Of a stretch of 21,744 nt of DNA, positions 1 through 8,984 are shown piece by piece. Location: assembly GCA_016712265.1 (NCBI GenBank), contig JADJRJ010000006.1, positions 1-21,744 of the forward strand. The letters are read 5' to 3'. Numbering within the stretch: the first letter of the stretch is position 1; each line of letters opens with the position of its first letter. The translations under genes were made by a program, and so were the position numbers. This DNA comes from Gemmatimonadota bacterium (lineage in GTDB: Bacteria; Gemmatimonadota; Gemmatimonadetes; Gemmatimonadales; Gemmatimonadaceae). The notes beneath the pieces were generated by a model that ran no database searches, was not told where the DNA came from, and saw nothing but the letters and a program-made list of their open reading frames with translations.

Positions 1-1
1 C

Positions 2-70
2 GCGGCGGAGTTCCTCGACCTGCCGCGCGCGATGCGCACGGTGTCGCCCAGGGAACGTCCGGGGTGGTGA
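2..70 (+). CDS. C-terminal tail of an unidentified gene (partial)
   Basis: The frame starting at base 2 is open from the window edge to a TGA at 68-70 and reads a 22-residue tail beginning AAEFLDLPRAMR and ending RPGW. GC-rich third positions are compatible with coding sequence. Nothing identifies the family, and the minus strand is also open over this stretch, so a gene on that strand is a live alternative. Bases 71-155, between this stop and the acyltransferase stop, hold nothing I can recognise. Confidence 0.25.
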   Translation, partial: AAEFLDLPRAMRTVSPRERPGW

Positions 71-155
71 GCGGCGGTGTCGTCCCGAAGAGGCGGCTCA
101 GGGTGCGGGACACCCCAGCACCTGACGGGCCGCGGCGGATGGGGAAGTTGGAGGG

Positions 156-754
156 TCACGGCACGGAGCCTTCGTCCACGCGTGCGGTGAGCGCCCGCAC
201 CCGGTCGGTGGCGTCATGCACGTCCGACGCGGCGATCGGGGTGCCGACGAGGAGCACGCGGGATCGTGGGCGTCCCTTGGCCTCGAAGGTGAGGCCGACC
301 GGGACGATCGTGACCTCGGGCACTCCGCTCGCGAGCGCCTGCGGGGCCATGCGCGCACAGCCGGTGCGGGAGTGGGGCGAGGCGGGTTCGCTGTGGTTGA
401 TTCCCTCGGGGAAGATGAGGATCATCCCCTCGCCCCGCAGGGTCTCGACGATGGCGTCGAAGGCGCCCTCATTGCGGCCCGCGGTGGCGCTGCACCGGAT
501 CGTTGGAGCTTCGTCCTTCGCGCGACGCAGCGGCACAATGCCCACGGCGTGCACGACGAACCGGGTGATCAGGTGGTCGAGGAGCGTGGCCTTGGCGGTG
601 AGCTGCACGCGCCGTGGCACCAGGGCGCCGACGACGAGGGCGTCCACCGGGCGTTGTTGTGGTTCGCGGCTAGGATCACCGGGCCGTGGGAGGGGATGCG
701 GTTCAGCCCCTCGTCCTCGACCCGCCGGTAGAACCAGCGCACGGCGACCCGCAT
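156..754 (-). CDS. 1-acyl-glycerol-3-phosphate acyltransferase-like (PlsC family), frameshifted
   Basis: This is a probable membrane-associated acyltransferase that moves an acyl chain onto a lysophospholipid or related acceptor. Two open frames join near 650. The first gives an N-terminal part with VRWFYRRV, GPVILAANHNN and the start of the catalytic NHx4D motif. The second gives the aspartate (VDALVVG), a hydrophobic stretch (TKATLLDHL) and the acceptor-binding FPEG motif (ILIFPEGINHSEP). The tail VGLTFEAKGRPRSRV is also typical of the family. Restoring the frame by removing two bases gives exactly HNNAVD. The length of about 199 aa is normal for a short PlsC. ATG at 754 is preferred; a GTG at 775 lies in frame upstream. 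It follows the MFS gene on the same strand with a gap of about 33 nt. The exact acceptor cannot be told from sequence. Confidence 0.8.
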
Positions 755-780
755 AACCACTGCTGCACGCCCCACGGGGA

Positions 781-796
781 CCGCATCTTAATGCGG
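781..796. terminator. Short hairpin enclosing the MFS stop codon
   Basis: CCGCAT (781-786) and ATGCGG (791-796) form a perfect 6-bp inverted repeat. Its 4-nt loop contains the TAA stop of the UMF1-type permease (788-790 on the minus strand). No T-run follows on either strand, so it is at best a weak terminator or an RNA processing/stability element between the permease and the acyltransferase. Confidence 0.3.
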
Positions 797-2157
797 CTCG
801 GCGACGACGACGCCCTCCTCCGCCTCGCGCGCCATGCGACGCCCGGCCTCGACGTCCACGCGCGACAGCAGCCACGCGCCCACGGCGAAGAAACGCAATC
901 ACCCGGAGAATCGCGGCCCGGCTGCTCCCCCGTCGCCCAGATCGTCAGGGCAAAAAGCAGGGCCCAAAGATGTTGGCAAACTTCTCGAAGACGGAGAAGC
1001 CGAAGAACTCCCCGGACTTGTGGGCCGGGACCATGCTGGAGAACAGCGACCGGCTCAGCGCCTGCGTCCCGCCCTGCACCATTCCCACGAGGCCGGCGAG
1101 AATGTAGAAGTCCCGCGCGCTGCTCGCGAAGTACCCCACGATCGAGATGGCGGTGTACGCGAGCAGGCCGATGAAGATCCGAGGTCTTGGCCCCGATCCG
1201 GTTGGCGAGCATGCCAAAGAGGGAAGGCGAACGGAATCCCGACAAACTGGACGATGAGGATCGCCGTGATGAGGGCACTGTCCGGAATCCCGATCTCCTT
1301 GCCGTAGGCGGTGGCCATGCGGATGATCGTCTGGATCCCGTCGTTGGCGACTAGGAACGCCAGCAGCATGAGGAACGCATGCTTGAAGGTGCGGAGCATC
1401 CGCACCGCCTCACCCAGGCGCACGAACGGCGTCACCAGCAGCGACCGTACCCCACCTCGTCGGCCTCCGTGGCCCGGGCGGTTCCTTCACGTGCCGGAGG
1501 ATCGGCCAGCTGAATACCAGCCACCACACGGCCACCGAGAGGAACGCGAGCCGCACGGGGAGCGTGGCCTAGGCGGGGGTGAGACCTCACCGCTCGGCAG
1601 GCCGAACAGCGCCGGGTTGAGGATCCACGCGATGTTGATCGCCAACAGGACGCCTCCGCCGACATACCCGAACGCGTAGCCCGCACTCGAGACCCGGTCC
1701 ACTTCCTCCGGCTTGGTCAGGTGCGGCAGCGCCTCGTAGAAGACGATGGTGGCGGTCGCCCCGACGGTCGCGGTGATGTAGAGCCACGAGGCAAGGGCAA
1801 CGTCGCCTCGCTCAGGAAGAACATGCCGGCCACCGCGGCCACGCCGAGCAACATGAACCCCGCGAGCATGCGCTTCTTGGCGGCGGCGACGTCGGAGATG
1901 GCTCCAAGCACCGGTGACAGGATGGCCACGATGACGGCCGAGATGGCGTTAGCACTGGCCCAGCTCGCCGTGCGCGAACTTTCGGCCATGTCCGCGGCCA
2001 CCACGCTCACAAAGAAGATCTGGAAGACCGCGACCTGGATCGTGGTCTGGAAAGACGAGACCGCCCAGTCGTACATCGCCCAGGCGCGTAGGTCCTTGCG
2101 ATGGAGGCCAAGGCGCGTCAGCCAAGGGAGTGGTGGGCGTGTTAGGCACGGCGGCAT
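788..2157 (-). CDS. MFS permease, UMF1 (Atg22-like) family, multiply frameshifted
   Basis: This is an integral membrane transporter of the major facilitator superfamily; the substrate is unknown. The N-terminus carries the family hallmark of this group (DLRAWAMYDWAVSSFQTT), followed by TM helices and the loop SPVLGAISDVAAAKKR, which matches the MFS loop 2-3 signature. Downstream pieces recovered in other frames include FYEALPHLTKPEEVDRVSSAGYAF, GYVGGGVLLAINI, VRLGEAVRMLRTFKHA, GGTQALSRSLFSSMVP and GEFFGFSVFEKFANIFGP, all in the right order. The total is about 456 aa, normal for the family. Frame changes fall near 1807, 1572, 1483, 1445, 1222, 1183, 960 and 925. That is so many that either assembly error or decay is possible, but every conserved block survives, which favours error. 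The start is ATG at 2157; the lipoprotein gene starts 48 bp away, divergently. Confidence 0.8.
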
Positions 2158-2205
2158 GGTGAGGGTGGCGATTGACGCCACGGTCCGGGCGCCCAGATTT
2201 GCGGC

Positions 2206-3136
2206 ATGGGTGTCTTCCCTCGCCGATGGCTGGTCGCCGTGCTCGCCATCGGGGCGTGCGAACGCCCCGCCGTCGAACGCGCCAACGATACGGTGCTCTC
2301 GACGGTGCCGCCACCGCCACCTCCCGCGGTCGCGCCGATTGTGACGGACGCCGCCTGGGACACCGCGGCGGGGCTGGCCTTCCTCGTGATGGGGGCCCAC
2401 GCCGACCAAGCCGCAATGGTCGTCCCCTTCGTGGACACCGCGGCCTCACTCGACACGATGCAGGTGCCCTTGGCCCCGTGGCGCGGGGTCGCCTTCGACT
2501 TCTTTCGCCAGGGACAGTCCATCGGGACTGCCAGCGCCGGCGATTCCATCGCGATGGATGCGCCGGACGACTGCTCGGCCTGGCCGGCGCTGCGCGTGAC
2601 GCGTGGCGATTCCACCGGGTGGACCGTGGCCTTTCCCACGGGCCGCTTTGCCGCGTTAGCCATGGACTCGCTCGCTGGGCTTGCGCCGCGCGACTCCGCC
2701 GGACTGACGCGCGACCTGGCACGGGTGGCGTCCGCCGCACCGGGGGACACTGCAGAGTTGATGCGGGGGCTTCCGTATGTCGTGCATCGCGCGTGGCGCA
2801 CGACCCTGTCCAATGGCCGGCAGGTGGTCATGGCGGAGATCGACCGCACCCTGAACCGAGGAGGCGAGCCCCGTGCACGAGCACTTGCTGCTCGTAGCCG
2901 AGCGGGACACAACGGCTGGTAGCAGGTGGGAATTGGCCTGGTCAGAGCGCATGGTGGGCGGCGAAGAGGCGATCGAATCGATGGAGCTGATGGTGATCGG
3001 GACCGCCCGCGGTCGCTCCGAGCCCATCATCCTGTTCGCGCGGTACCTCGGCGATGGCGTGATCTACGCCGTGCTGCAGCGCGAGGGCAGCGGCGGCTGG
3101 CGGCTCCGCTGGACCAGTCCCTACGTCGGGTGCTGA
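2206..3136 (+). CDS. Hypothetical lipoprotein, unknown function, one frameshift
   Basis: The N-terminus MGVFPRRWLVAVLAIGAC is a short, charged then hydrophobic signal sequence ending in a lipobox (AIGAC, Cys18), so the product is probably a lipid-anchored envelope protein. A proline-rich spacer (PPPPPP) follows, then a region of about 190 residues rich in Asp, Ala and Thr. The frame runs to a stop at 2922, but a second frame from about 2870 continues seamlessly (HEHLLLVAERD, then WELAWSERMVGGEE, ending WTSPYVGC) to a TGA at 3134-3136. I therefore read one protein of about 310 aa with a single-base error near 2870. I do not recognise a family. Its 3' end overlaps the end of the convergent permease gene by 16 bp. 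Confidence 0.7.
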
Positions 3137-4056
3137 CGCCTAACGACCGGACGCTGCCTCACGCCCCAACCCGCCGGGCGCGCGGGCGCGCCGAGCCCAC
3201 CGGCGAGCACGGCCAGGGTGACGAGGTAGGGCAGCGCGACGAACAGCTGGTACGGCAGGTTGGACCCGCCCGCCTGGAAGCGGTATTGCAGCGCCGTGGC
3301 CGCGCCAAAGAGCAGGGCCGCCGCCAGCGCGCCATGCGGGGTCCACCGCCCGAGCGCGACGACGGCCAGGGCGATGAACCCGCGCCCCGCCGACATCTGC
3401 TCGGAGAAGGTGCCCACCTGCATCACCAGGGCGGCCCCTCCCAGCCCACCAAACAGGCCACTGCACAACACGCCACGCCATTGCACGCGTCGCACATTGA
3501 TCCCGGCCGCCGTGGCGGCGGGAGGGTGTTCGCCGACCGCGCGCCACCCCAGTCCGGCCCCGGTGCGATACAGGAACCACCAGGAGCCTGCGGCGGCGGC
3601 ATACAACAGGTAGGTCAGGATCGACTGGCCAAACAAGGCAGGTCCAACGAGCGGAAGCTGAGACAGGAAGGGGAGGGCCAGGGGCCCGAGGGTCGGGATA
3701 TCCAGTGCGGCGCCACCGGGGCCGAAGTACAGCGGATACAGCACCCCGGTGGCACCGTACGCCCCGAGCGTGATCGCTGTCCCCGTGATGATCTGGTCGG
3801 CGCGCGCGACGAGGACGATCACGCCGAAGAGCAGGGCCACGGCCAGTCCGGCGCCTGCGGCCACCAGCACCCCGGCGGGGGCACCAAACGCGGCTGACCC
3901 GACCACGGCGCCCAGGCATCCCGCGATGATGGCCCCTTCCAGCCCGACATTGATGATCCCGGTCCGCTCGCAGAGCGTCTCCCCAAGTGCTGCCAGCGCC
4001 AACGGGGTCGCGGTGCGGACGCTGGCGTCGAGGAAGGGAGCGAGGGCGTCCATCAT
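3121..4056 (-). CDS. BMP-family ABC transporter permease 2 (NupQ-like)
   Basis: This is the membrane subunit of an importer for nucleoside-like solutes. The 311-aa product is strongly hydrophobic with about 8-10 TM segments. Its N-terminal block RTATPLALAALGETLCERTG-IINVGLEGAI is the signature of the second permease in BMP-type systems (B. subtilis NupQ/YufQ type). The C-terminal half carries AGRGFIALAVVALGRW, also typical. The start is ATG at 4056, which overlaps the TGA of permease 1 (4053-4055) as ATGA, implying coupled translation. The frame is intact. It ends in TAG at 3121-3123, inside the 3' end of the convergent lipoprotein gene. The substrate is inferred from the family only. Confidence 0.9.
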   Translation of the reverse strand: MMDALAPFLDASVRTATPLALAALGETLCERTGIINVGLEGAIIAGCLGAVVGSAAFGAPAGVLVAAGAGLAVALLFGVIVLVARADQIITGTAITLGAYGATGVLYPLYFGPGGAALDIPTLGPLALPFLSQLPLVGPALFGQSILTYLLYAAAAGSWWFLYRTGAGLGWRAVGEHPPAATAAGINVRRVQWRGVLCSGLFGGLGGAALVMQVGTFSEQMSAGRGFIALAVVALGRWTPHGALAAALLFGAATALQYRFQAGGSNLPYQLFVALPYLVTLAVLAGGLGAPARPAGWGVRQRPVVRRQHPT

Positions 4057-5102
4057 GCCGCGGCCACCACGCGGTGCTGCCTGGCGCGCCACACGACGAC
4101 CGACAGGATGACCGCCGCCTCGAGCACCGAGACCAACACCGCAGGCACGCCGGCGTCTCGCTGCATGGAGGCCGCACCGGCGGCCAGCCCGCCAAGGAAT
4201 GTCCCGCTCACGAGCACGCCGATCGGATGCAACCCGGCCAGCAGCGCGACCGCAATCGCGGTGAACCCGTAGCCTGGGGAGAGGTTGTCGTACAACGCGC
4301 GCGTCACCCCAAGCACCTGCACGGCACCAGCGAGTCCGGCCAACGCCCCGCTCCAGAGAAACACCTGGGTGGACAACCGGGCGGTATCAACCCGACCAGC
4401 CACAGCCGCAGCGGATGCATTGGCCCCGAGGACGCGAATCCGGAATCCCCCGGCAGTCTGCGTGAAGTACCGGTGCAGCACGATGGCCAGCACCACGGCG
4501 AGTGCGAACCCCACGTGCAGCCGCGTCCCGGGCAGGAGGAGCGGGAGTTCGAGCGCGCGCGGGATGGCTGCCGACTGCGGCAATACACGTGTAGGCTCCT
4601 GGAGCGGTCCGCGCACCAGCCAACTCACGACGTTCAAGGCGATGAAGTTCACCATGATCGTCGTGATCACCTCGAGCACCCCGAACCGCCGCCGCAACCA
4701 GGCGGGACCCGCCGCGCAGGCGGCCCCCGTCACCAGTCCGGCCGCCAGCACCGGGACGATGCCAAGTGGCCCGAGCGTGTCACCAAGTGCCAGGGCGACG
4801 GCCGTGGCGGCGGCCGCACCACCCAGCAGCTGTCCGTCGGCGCCAACATTCAGGATCCCGGCCCGAAAGGCGAGTGCGACGGCCAGCCCGGCGATGATGA
4901 TCGGGACCGCGCGCACCAGGGTCGACGATGCAAAGACTCCCGGCGATGCCACGGCCCCGCGCACCATCGCGCCCAACGCCGCGCCCACGTCAAAGCCCCC
5001 GAGGGCCAGGAGGAGCGCCAGCAGCGCGACCACCCCGGCCGCGGCCCCGAGCGCGGGCCCCGCGTGCGCGATCCATCGGGGAACACGCGACGGCGTGACC
5101 AC
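4053..5102 (-). CDS. BMP-family ABC transporter permease 1 (NupP-like)
   Basis: This is the first membrane subunit of the same importer, 349 aa and intact. After a hydrophobic helix it carries ALAFRAGILNVGADGQLL, then FGVLEVITTIMVNFIALN, both diagnostic of the NupP/YufP permease (NVGAEGQ and EVI-TIMLN blocks). GANASAAAVAGR and LSPGYGFTAIAVALLAGLHP follow. The start is GTG at 5102, 4 nt after the stop of the one-TM gene; no strong Shine-Dalgarno is visible. The two permeases are expected to form a heterodimer, with the double ATPase beneath and the BMP lipoprotein outside. The operon position agrees with that. Confidence 0.9.
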   Translation of the reverse strand: MVTPSRVPRWIAHAGPALGAAAGVVALLALLLALGGFDVGAALGAMVRGAVASPGVFASSTLVRAVPIIIAGLAVALAFRAGILNVGADGQLLGGAAAATAVALALGDTLGPLGIVPVLAAGLVTGAACAAGPAWLRRRFGVLEVITTIMVNFIALNVVSWLVRGPLQEPTRVLPQSAAIPRALELPLLLPGTRLHVGFALAVVLAIVLHRYFTQTAGGFRIRVLGANASAAAVAGRVDTARLSTQVFLWSGALAGLAGAVQVLGVTRALYDNLSPGYGFTAIAVALLAGLHPIGVLVSGTFLGGLAAGAASMQRDAGVPAVLVSVLEAAVILSVVVWRARQHRVVAAA

Positions 5103-5106
5103 GCGC

Positions 5107-5544
5107 CTAACGATTACGGGGGAAGACCCGGTAGTTCACCACGCCGGAGTCACAGACCGTCTGCGCTTCCGAATACGGGATGGCAAAGTACGTGTAGGCC
5201 CGCACCGTGCTGCGCACACGCTGGCAGGGAATCGCCCCACTGCTGTCCCCTCGCGCGGCGAGCGGCAGGGTGTCCACCCGCATCACGCGCGTGGCGCGGA
5301 CCAGCCCGAGGCGCTCCAGCGGGTGATTCCACAACGTGCGCGCGATCGACTGCGCATTGAACGCCTGCGCCTGCGCCGACGTGGGCAGGTGCGCGATCCC
5401 ATTCCCGATCACCCAGCGCGGCACGGCGGCCCCGAGCGTGAACACCACCACCTTCCAGGCCACGCCGATGCCGAACAGCACGAGCCACGGACGCCAGCGG
5501 CGCCGCTGGGTTCCTGCGGGAGGAGGGGTTACGTCGGGGGCCAT
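5107..5544 (-). CDS. Hypothetical one-TM protein inside the transporter operon
   Basis: A 145-aa protein with a basic N-terminal segment (TQRRRWRP) and one clear TM helix (WLVLFGIGVAWKVVVFTLG, about residues 19-37), so probably N-in with the remainder outside the cytoplasmic membrane. The external part contains two cysteines (PCQRV, TVCDSG) that could form a disulfide. I do not recognise the family. ATG at 5544 is preferred over GTG at 5550 because an AGG lies about 10 nt upstream of the ATG. It starts 13 nt after the MFS stop and ends (TAG, 5107-5109) 4 nt before permease 1, so it is certainly transcribed with the transporter. An accessory or assembly role is possible but unproven. Confidence 0.75.
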   Translation of the reverse strand: MAPDVTPPPAGTQRRRWRPWLVLFGIGVAWKVVVFTLGAAVPRWVIGNGIAHLPTSAQAQAFNAQSIARTLWNHPLERLGLVRATRVMRVDTLPLAARGDSSGAIPCQRVRSTVRAYTYFAIPYSEAQTVCDSGVVNYRVFPRNR

Positions 5545-5557
5545 CGCCACAACCTAT

Positions 5558-6767
5558 TCAACCGTCGCTGGTCGCAGTCAGTGCCCGGCGACTCGACTCA
5601 TCACGGGCCAACCGGCGCATCGCCAGGATGCCCAGCGCCGGCCCGATGGCGAGCGGCATGTAGGCCATCTCCCATCCCCACGCGGAGCTCCACCCGGGCA
5701 CCAGCCTGATCGTGACAACCGTCAACAAGAACCCCAATGCGGTCTGGATGGTCACGCTGGTGCCGACGTACGCGCGGTCCGACCATTCAGTGACCGCTGC
5801 GGAAAATTGCGCGGAATCCGCAACGATGCTCATACCCCACATCAGCGCCACGGCCACCAACACCACCGCTGGGCCGTGCATGAGGGGCCCAATGGCCAGG
5901 GCACATGCTCCGCTCACGGCCATCGCGACAATGCTCGTTTGTGCCCGGCCAAGCCGATCGGCAACGAGCCCGGCCCACACACATCCCACCCCACCGGCGC
6001 CAATGGTCAGGAACAAGAGGGCCGCCGCGCTCGCGGTCGGCCAACCGCGCTCACTGGCAACGGCTCCAAAGAACAGGCCGATCGAGCTCCACATCGCGTA
6101 GAGCTCCCACATGTGTCCGAGATAGCCACCGGTCGCCAGCATCACCTGGCGGTTCCGCCACACGCGGCCGAGCGCCCGGGGGTCGAACGGCACCGATGGC
6201 GCCTGGTGCGGCCCCTCGGTCACCCGCCAGGCAAACACGACCGCACCCGCCGCCGCGCACGCGGCAGCGAGCAGCTGTAAGCGGCGCCAGTCGTCCGGGG
6301 CGACCGCCAGGCGTAGCAAGTGCGGCACCGCCGAGCCCAACGTGGTGCCGGCGACCAGCACGCCAATCGCCAGGCCGCGGCGCGTCAGGGTCCAGCCAGC
6401 GGCGATCTTGATCCCCGGCGGATACACCCCCGCCAGGGCCATCCCGACGACGAGGCGACAAACCAGCGCATGCGTCATCCCGATTCCCGGCAGGACCTGG
6501 GGCCGCCGTGGCCAGCGCGGCTACCAAGGCGCTCCCGGCGGCGAGGCGGCGCGGACGCCAGCGATCTGCGAGCAGGAAGGCCGCGGAGATCATGCTCCCG
6601 GCGACAAAGCCCAGCTGCACGGCGAGCGTAAGCCACAACGGATCACCTGCTCCCCACTGTTGGACCATCAACGGCGCGGTCACGGTGGCACTGAACCATG
6701 GCGACATGCCCAGCACCACGGCGACCACGAGGATCGCCGTTTCCCGCCCGGCGTGCCGCGTGCTCAT
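5558..6767 (-). CDS. MFS permease (CynX/NimT-like), one frameshift
   Basis: An MFS transporter of about 403 aa. The N-terminal frame gives MSTRHAGRETAILVVAVVLG, PWFSATVTAPLMVQQWG and the loop ADRWRPRRL. From about 6495 a second frame continues with GMTHALVCRLVVGMALAGVY, PPGIKIAAGWTLTRRGLAIG, then six further helices. The arrangement PPGIKIAA-GWT resembles sugar-phosphate and cyanate-type MFS permeases. ATG at 6767 overlaps the TGA of the ABC ATPase (6764-6766) as ATGA, so it is translationally coupled to a component of a different transporter class. The frame break near 6495 falls within a GC-rich stretch and is probably a sequencing error. The substrate is unknown. Confidence 0.85.
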
Positions 6768-8208
6768 GCGACCCGTGGTGCGCTCGCCCCGATCATCGCC
6801 CGCCCGATCGTCTCGCGGTCACCAGCAATCTCCTGCACCCGTCCGGCGTGCACGACCCACACCCGGTCGGCGACCGACAGCACTTCATCCAGGTCGGTGG
6901 AATAGCAGACCACGGCCACCCCGGCGTCCGCAGCTGCGCGTAGTTGGTCAAGCACCGCGGCCGTGGCGCGCACATCCAGCCCTCGCGTGGGATTCTCCGC
7001 AACGATGGCGTCGGGCCGCGGGTCGAGTTCGCGCCCAAGTACCAGCTTCTGCTGGTTGCCGCCCGAGAGGGTGCCCACCACGTCATCCACGCTTTCCGAC
7101 CGGACGTCGAACGACTGCCGGACCTGGTCCGCCCGCCTCGCCACCGCGTCCCAGTCCAGGGCGCGCGCCGTGGAGAGCCCCCGCAGGGCAAGGTTTTCGG
7201 TGAGCGTGAACTCGAGCACGGCCGCGTCGCGGTGCCGATCCTCGGGGATGAACGACACGTCGCCGGGCCGTTGCACCTCGCCCGAGGTGGCCGCCTGCCG
7301 GCCCGCGAGGAGTCGCAACAGGGTCGCCTGGCCGGCCCCCTCAACTGCAGCGATCCCCAGCACCTCGCCGGCGTGGACCTCGCCTGTGGTCGGGTGGAGC
7401 AGCACCTGGCCCGAAGGAGCGAGCACGCTCGCGTTGGTGAGGAGAGGACCACCGGTCCCGCGTGACGCTCGCCACGTCGCGGGGCGAACGTGCCGACATC
7501 ACCGCCGAGCATGGCGCGCACCAACTCGGTTTCGGGACTGGCCGACGCGGGGGCATCCCACACCGTGCGACCCTCGCGCAGGACGGTCACCTGGTCAGCC
7601 ACCGAAAGCGCTTCGCGCAGTTTGTGCGTGATCATCACGATCGCGCGGCGGCCATCGGCAACGAATCGCCGCATCCACGCCAGCAACGCCTCAACCTCCG
7701 GGGGCGCCAGGACCGCCGTCGGTTCGTCGAGGATGAGGACGCGCACGTCGCGCGCCACCGCCTTGAGGATCTCCACGCGTTGTTGCGCCCCCACCGGCAG
7801 GTCACGCACGAGCAGCTCGGGATCCACCACCAGGCCGGTCTCGTCCCCCAGCGCACGCACGCGCGCCACCGCCGTACCGCGTCGCCATCGACCACCATCG
7901 CCTAACGACACATTCTCGGCGACGGTCATCGCCGGCACCAGGGTGAAGTGCTGGTGCACCATCCCGATCCCTCCCGCGAGGGCATCGGCCGCGTTGCGCC
8001 AGGTGTGCGCGGTGCCATCCACACGCACCGTGCCCTGGTCCGGTGCCACCAGCCCGAACGCCACGCGCATCAAGGTGGATTTCCCGGCGCCGTTTTCGCC
8101 CAGCAGCGCGTGGACCGTGCCCGGGCGCACCGCCAGGGTCGCACCGTCGAGCGCCGCCACGTCACCGAATCGACGGGAGATGTCGCGCAGCTCGAGCGCG
8201 AAGGTCAC
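6764..8208 (-). CDS. BMP-type ABC transporter ATPase, two nucleotide-binding domains (NupO/RbsA-like), one frameshift
   Basis: A cytoplasmic ATPase that drives uptake through the two permeases. Domain 1 has Walker A GENGAGKST, Q-loop HQHF, a degenerate signature LPVGAQQRVEILK, Walker B VLILDEPTAVL and H-loop MITHK. Domain 2 has a degenerate Walker A (VEGAGQATL), signature LSGGNQQKLVLGREL and the modified Walker B VAENPTRGLDV. This is the usual asymmetric pattern of the RbsA/NupO class, in which two domains are fused. The frame breaks near 7435 (VLSSPT joins NASVLAPSGQ) and a single missing base explains it. The length is about 481 aa. GTG at 8208 overlaps the Nif3-like TGA as GTGA. Confidence 0.9.
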
Positions 8209-8984
8209 GATCCCGTGGGGAGGTACAAGAACTCCGTTGGGAGGCCGAACTCCCTGCCCACCAACTCGAGCAAGGCCTGCACCCCGAGCGTCTCGGTGGC
8301 ATAGTGACCGGCGTAAATCACCGTCACCCCCAACTCGGCGGCATCGACCGTGGTGTGGTGCGGTCCTTCGCCGACGATCAGCGTGTCGATGCCACAGGCG
8401 CGAGCCTCGCGCAACGTGGTGGCGTCTGCACCGGCCCCGGTGATGACCGCCCATCGATGACAGTGCTGCCCCGCGACCTCATGAGACGCGCGGGCACCGC
8501 CGCCGAGCGCGACCGAAAAGGCATGCGCCCGCGACAACAGATCCATGAGTGGCAGGTCAGCTTCACCCATCACCCCGATCGGTACTCCCTGGTACTGACC
8601 GAACCGGCCGCTGACCGTCAGGCCGAGTCGTCGCGCGAGCTGCGCGCAGTTCCCCAGTTCGAGGTGCGCGTCCAGGGGCAGGTGCGAGGCGTACACCGCG
8701 ATGTCGTGCGACAGCAGGTCACGGAGTCGCTCGTAGTGATGACCCACCAGCCGCTGGTTGCCGCCCCAGAACATTCCGTGGTGCAGCAGCAGGAGGTTGC
8801 CCCCCGCGGCGATCGCCGCATCGATGGTGCGACGCGAAAAGTCGACGGCGGCGACCACCTTGCGAACCGGCCCCTGGTGATCGAGCTGTAGGCCGTTGAG
8901 TGCTGGCGGATAGTCCGGGAACCCGGACGACGCCAGGCGCTCGTCCAGGAGGCCCGCGACCTGCGCCGCCGTGGGCACGCTCAC
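8205..8984 (-). CDS. Nif3-like dinuclear metal center protein (YbgI family)
   Basis: An intact 259-aa member of the Nif3/YbgI family, widespread metal-dependent proteins related to GTP cyclohydrolase 1 type 2 whose physiological reaction is unsettled. The metal ligands are all in place: His68 and His69 in LLLLHHGMFWGG, Asp105 in SHLPLDAH, and His227 and Glu231 in GHYATETLG. N30-G31-L32-Q33 is the usual N-terminal NGLQ block. The start is GTG at 8984, overlapping the TGA of the BMP lipoprotein (8981-8983); the stop overlaps the ATPase start. It therefore sits between two core subunits of one importer, which suggests that it acts on the imported compound or its product. That role is an inference. 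Confidence 0.93.
   Translation of the reverse strand: MSVPTAAQVAGLLDERLASSGFPDYPPALNGLQLDHQGPVRKVVAAVDFSRRTIDAAIAAGGNLLLLHHGMFWGGNQRLVGHHYERLRDLLSHDIAVYASHLPLDAHLELGNCAQLARRLGLTVSGRFGQYQGVPIGVMGEADLPLMDLLSRAHAFSVALGGGARASHEVAGQHCHRWAVITGAGADATTLREARACGIDTLIVGEGPHHTTVDAAELGVTVIYAGHYATETLGVQALLELVGREFGLPTEFLYLPTGS

Noticed and set aside
788..2157. UMF1 permease as a genuine pseudogene
   Set aside because: There are about eight frame breaks, but every conserved block is kept in order and no in-frame stop lies inside a block; error is more likely, though reads are needed.
3987..5360. Long + strand open frame opposite permease 1 and the one-TM gene
   Set aside because: It is rich in Arg, His, Gly and Pro with no domain, and lies antisense to clearly conserved permease sequence; a GC-driven shadow.
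6764..7430. Degenerate Walker A in the second ATPase domain
   Set aside because: A changed P-loop in domain 2 is normal for the RbsA/NupO class, so it is not evidence of decay.
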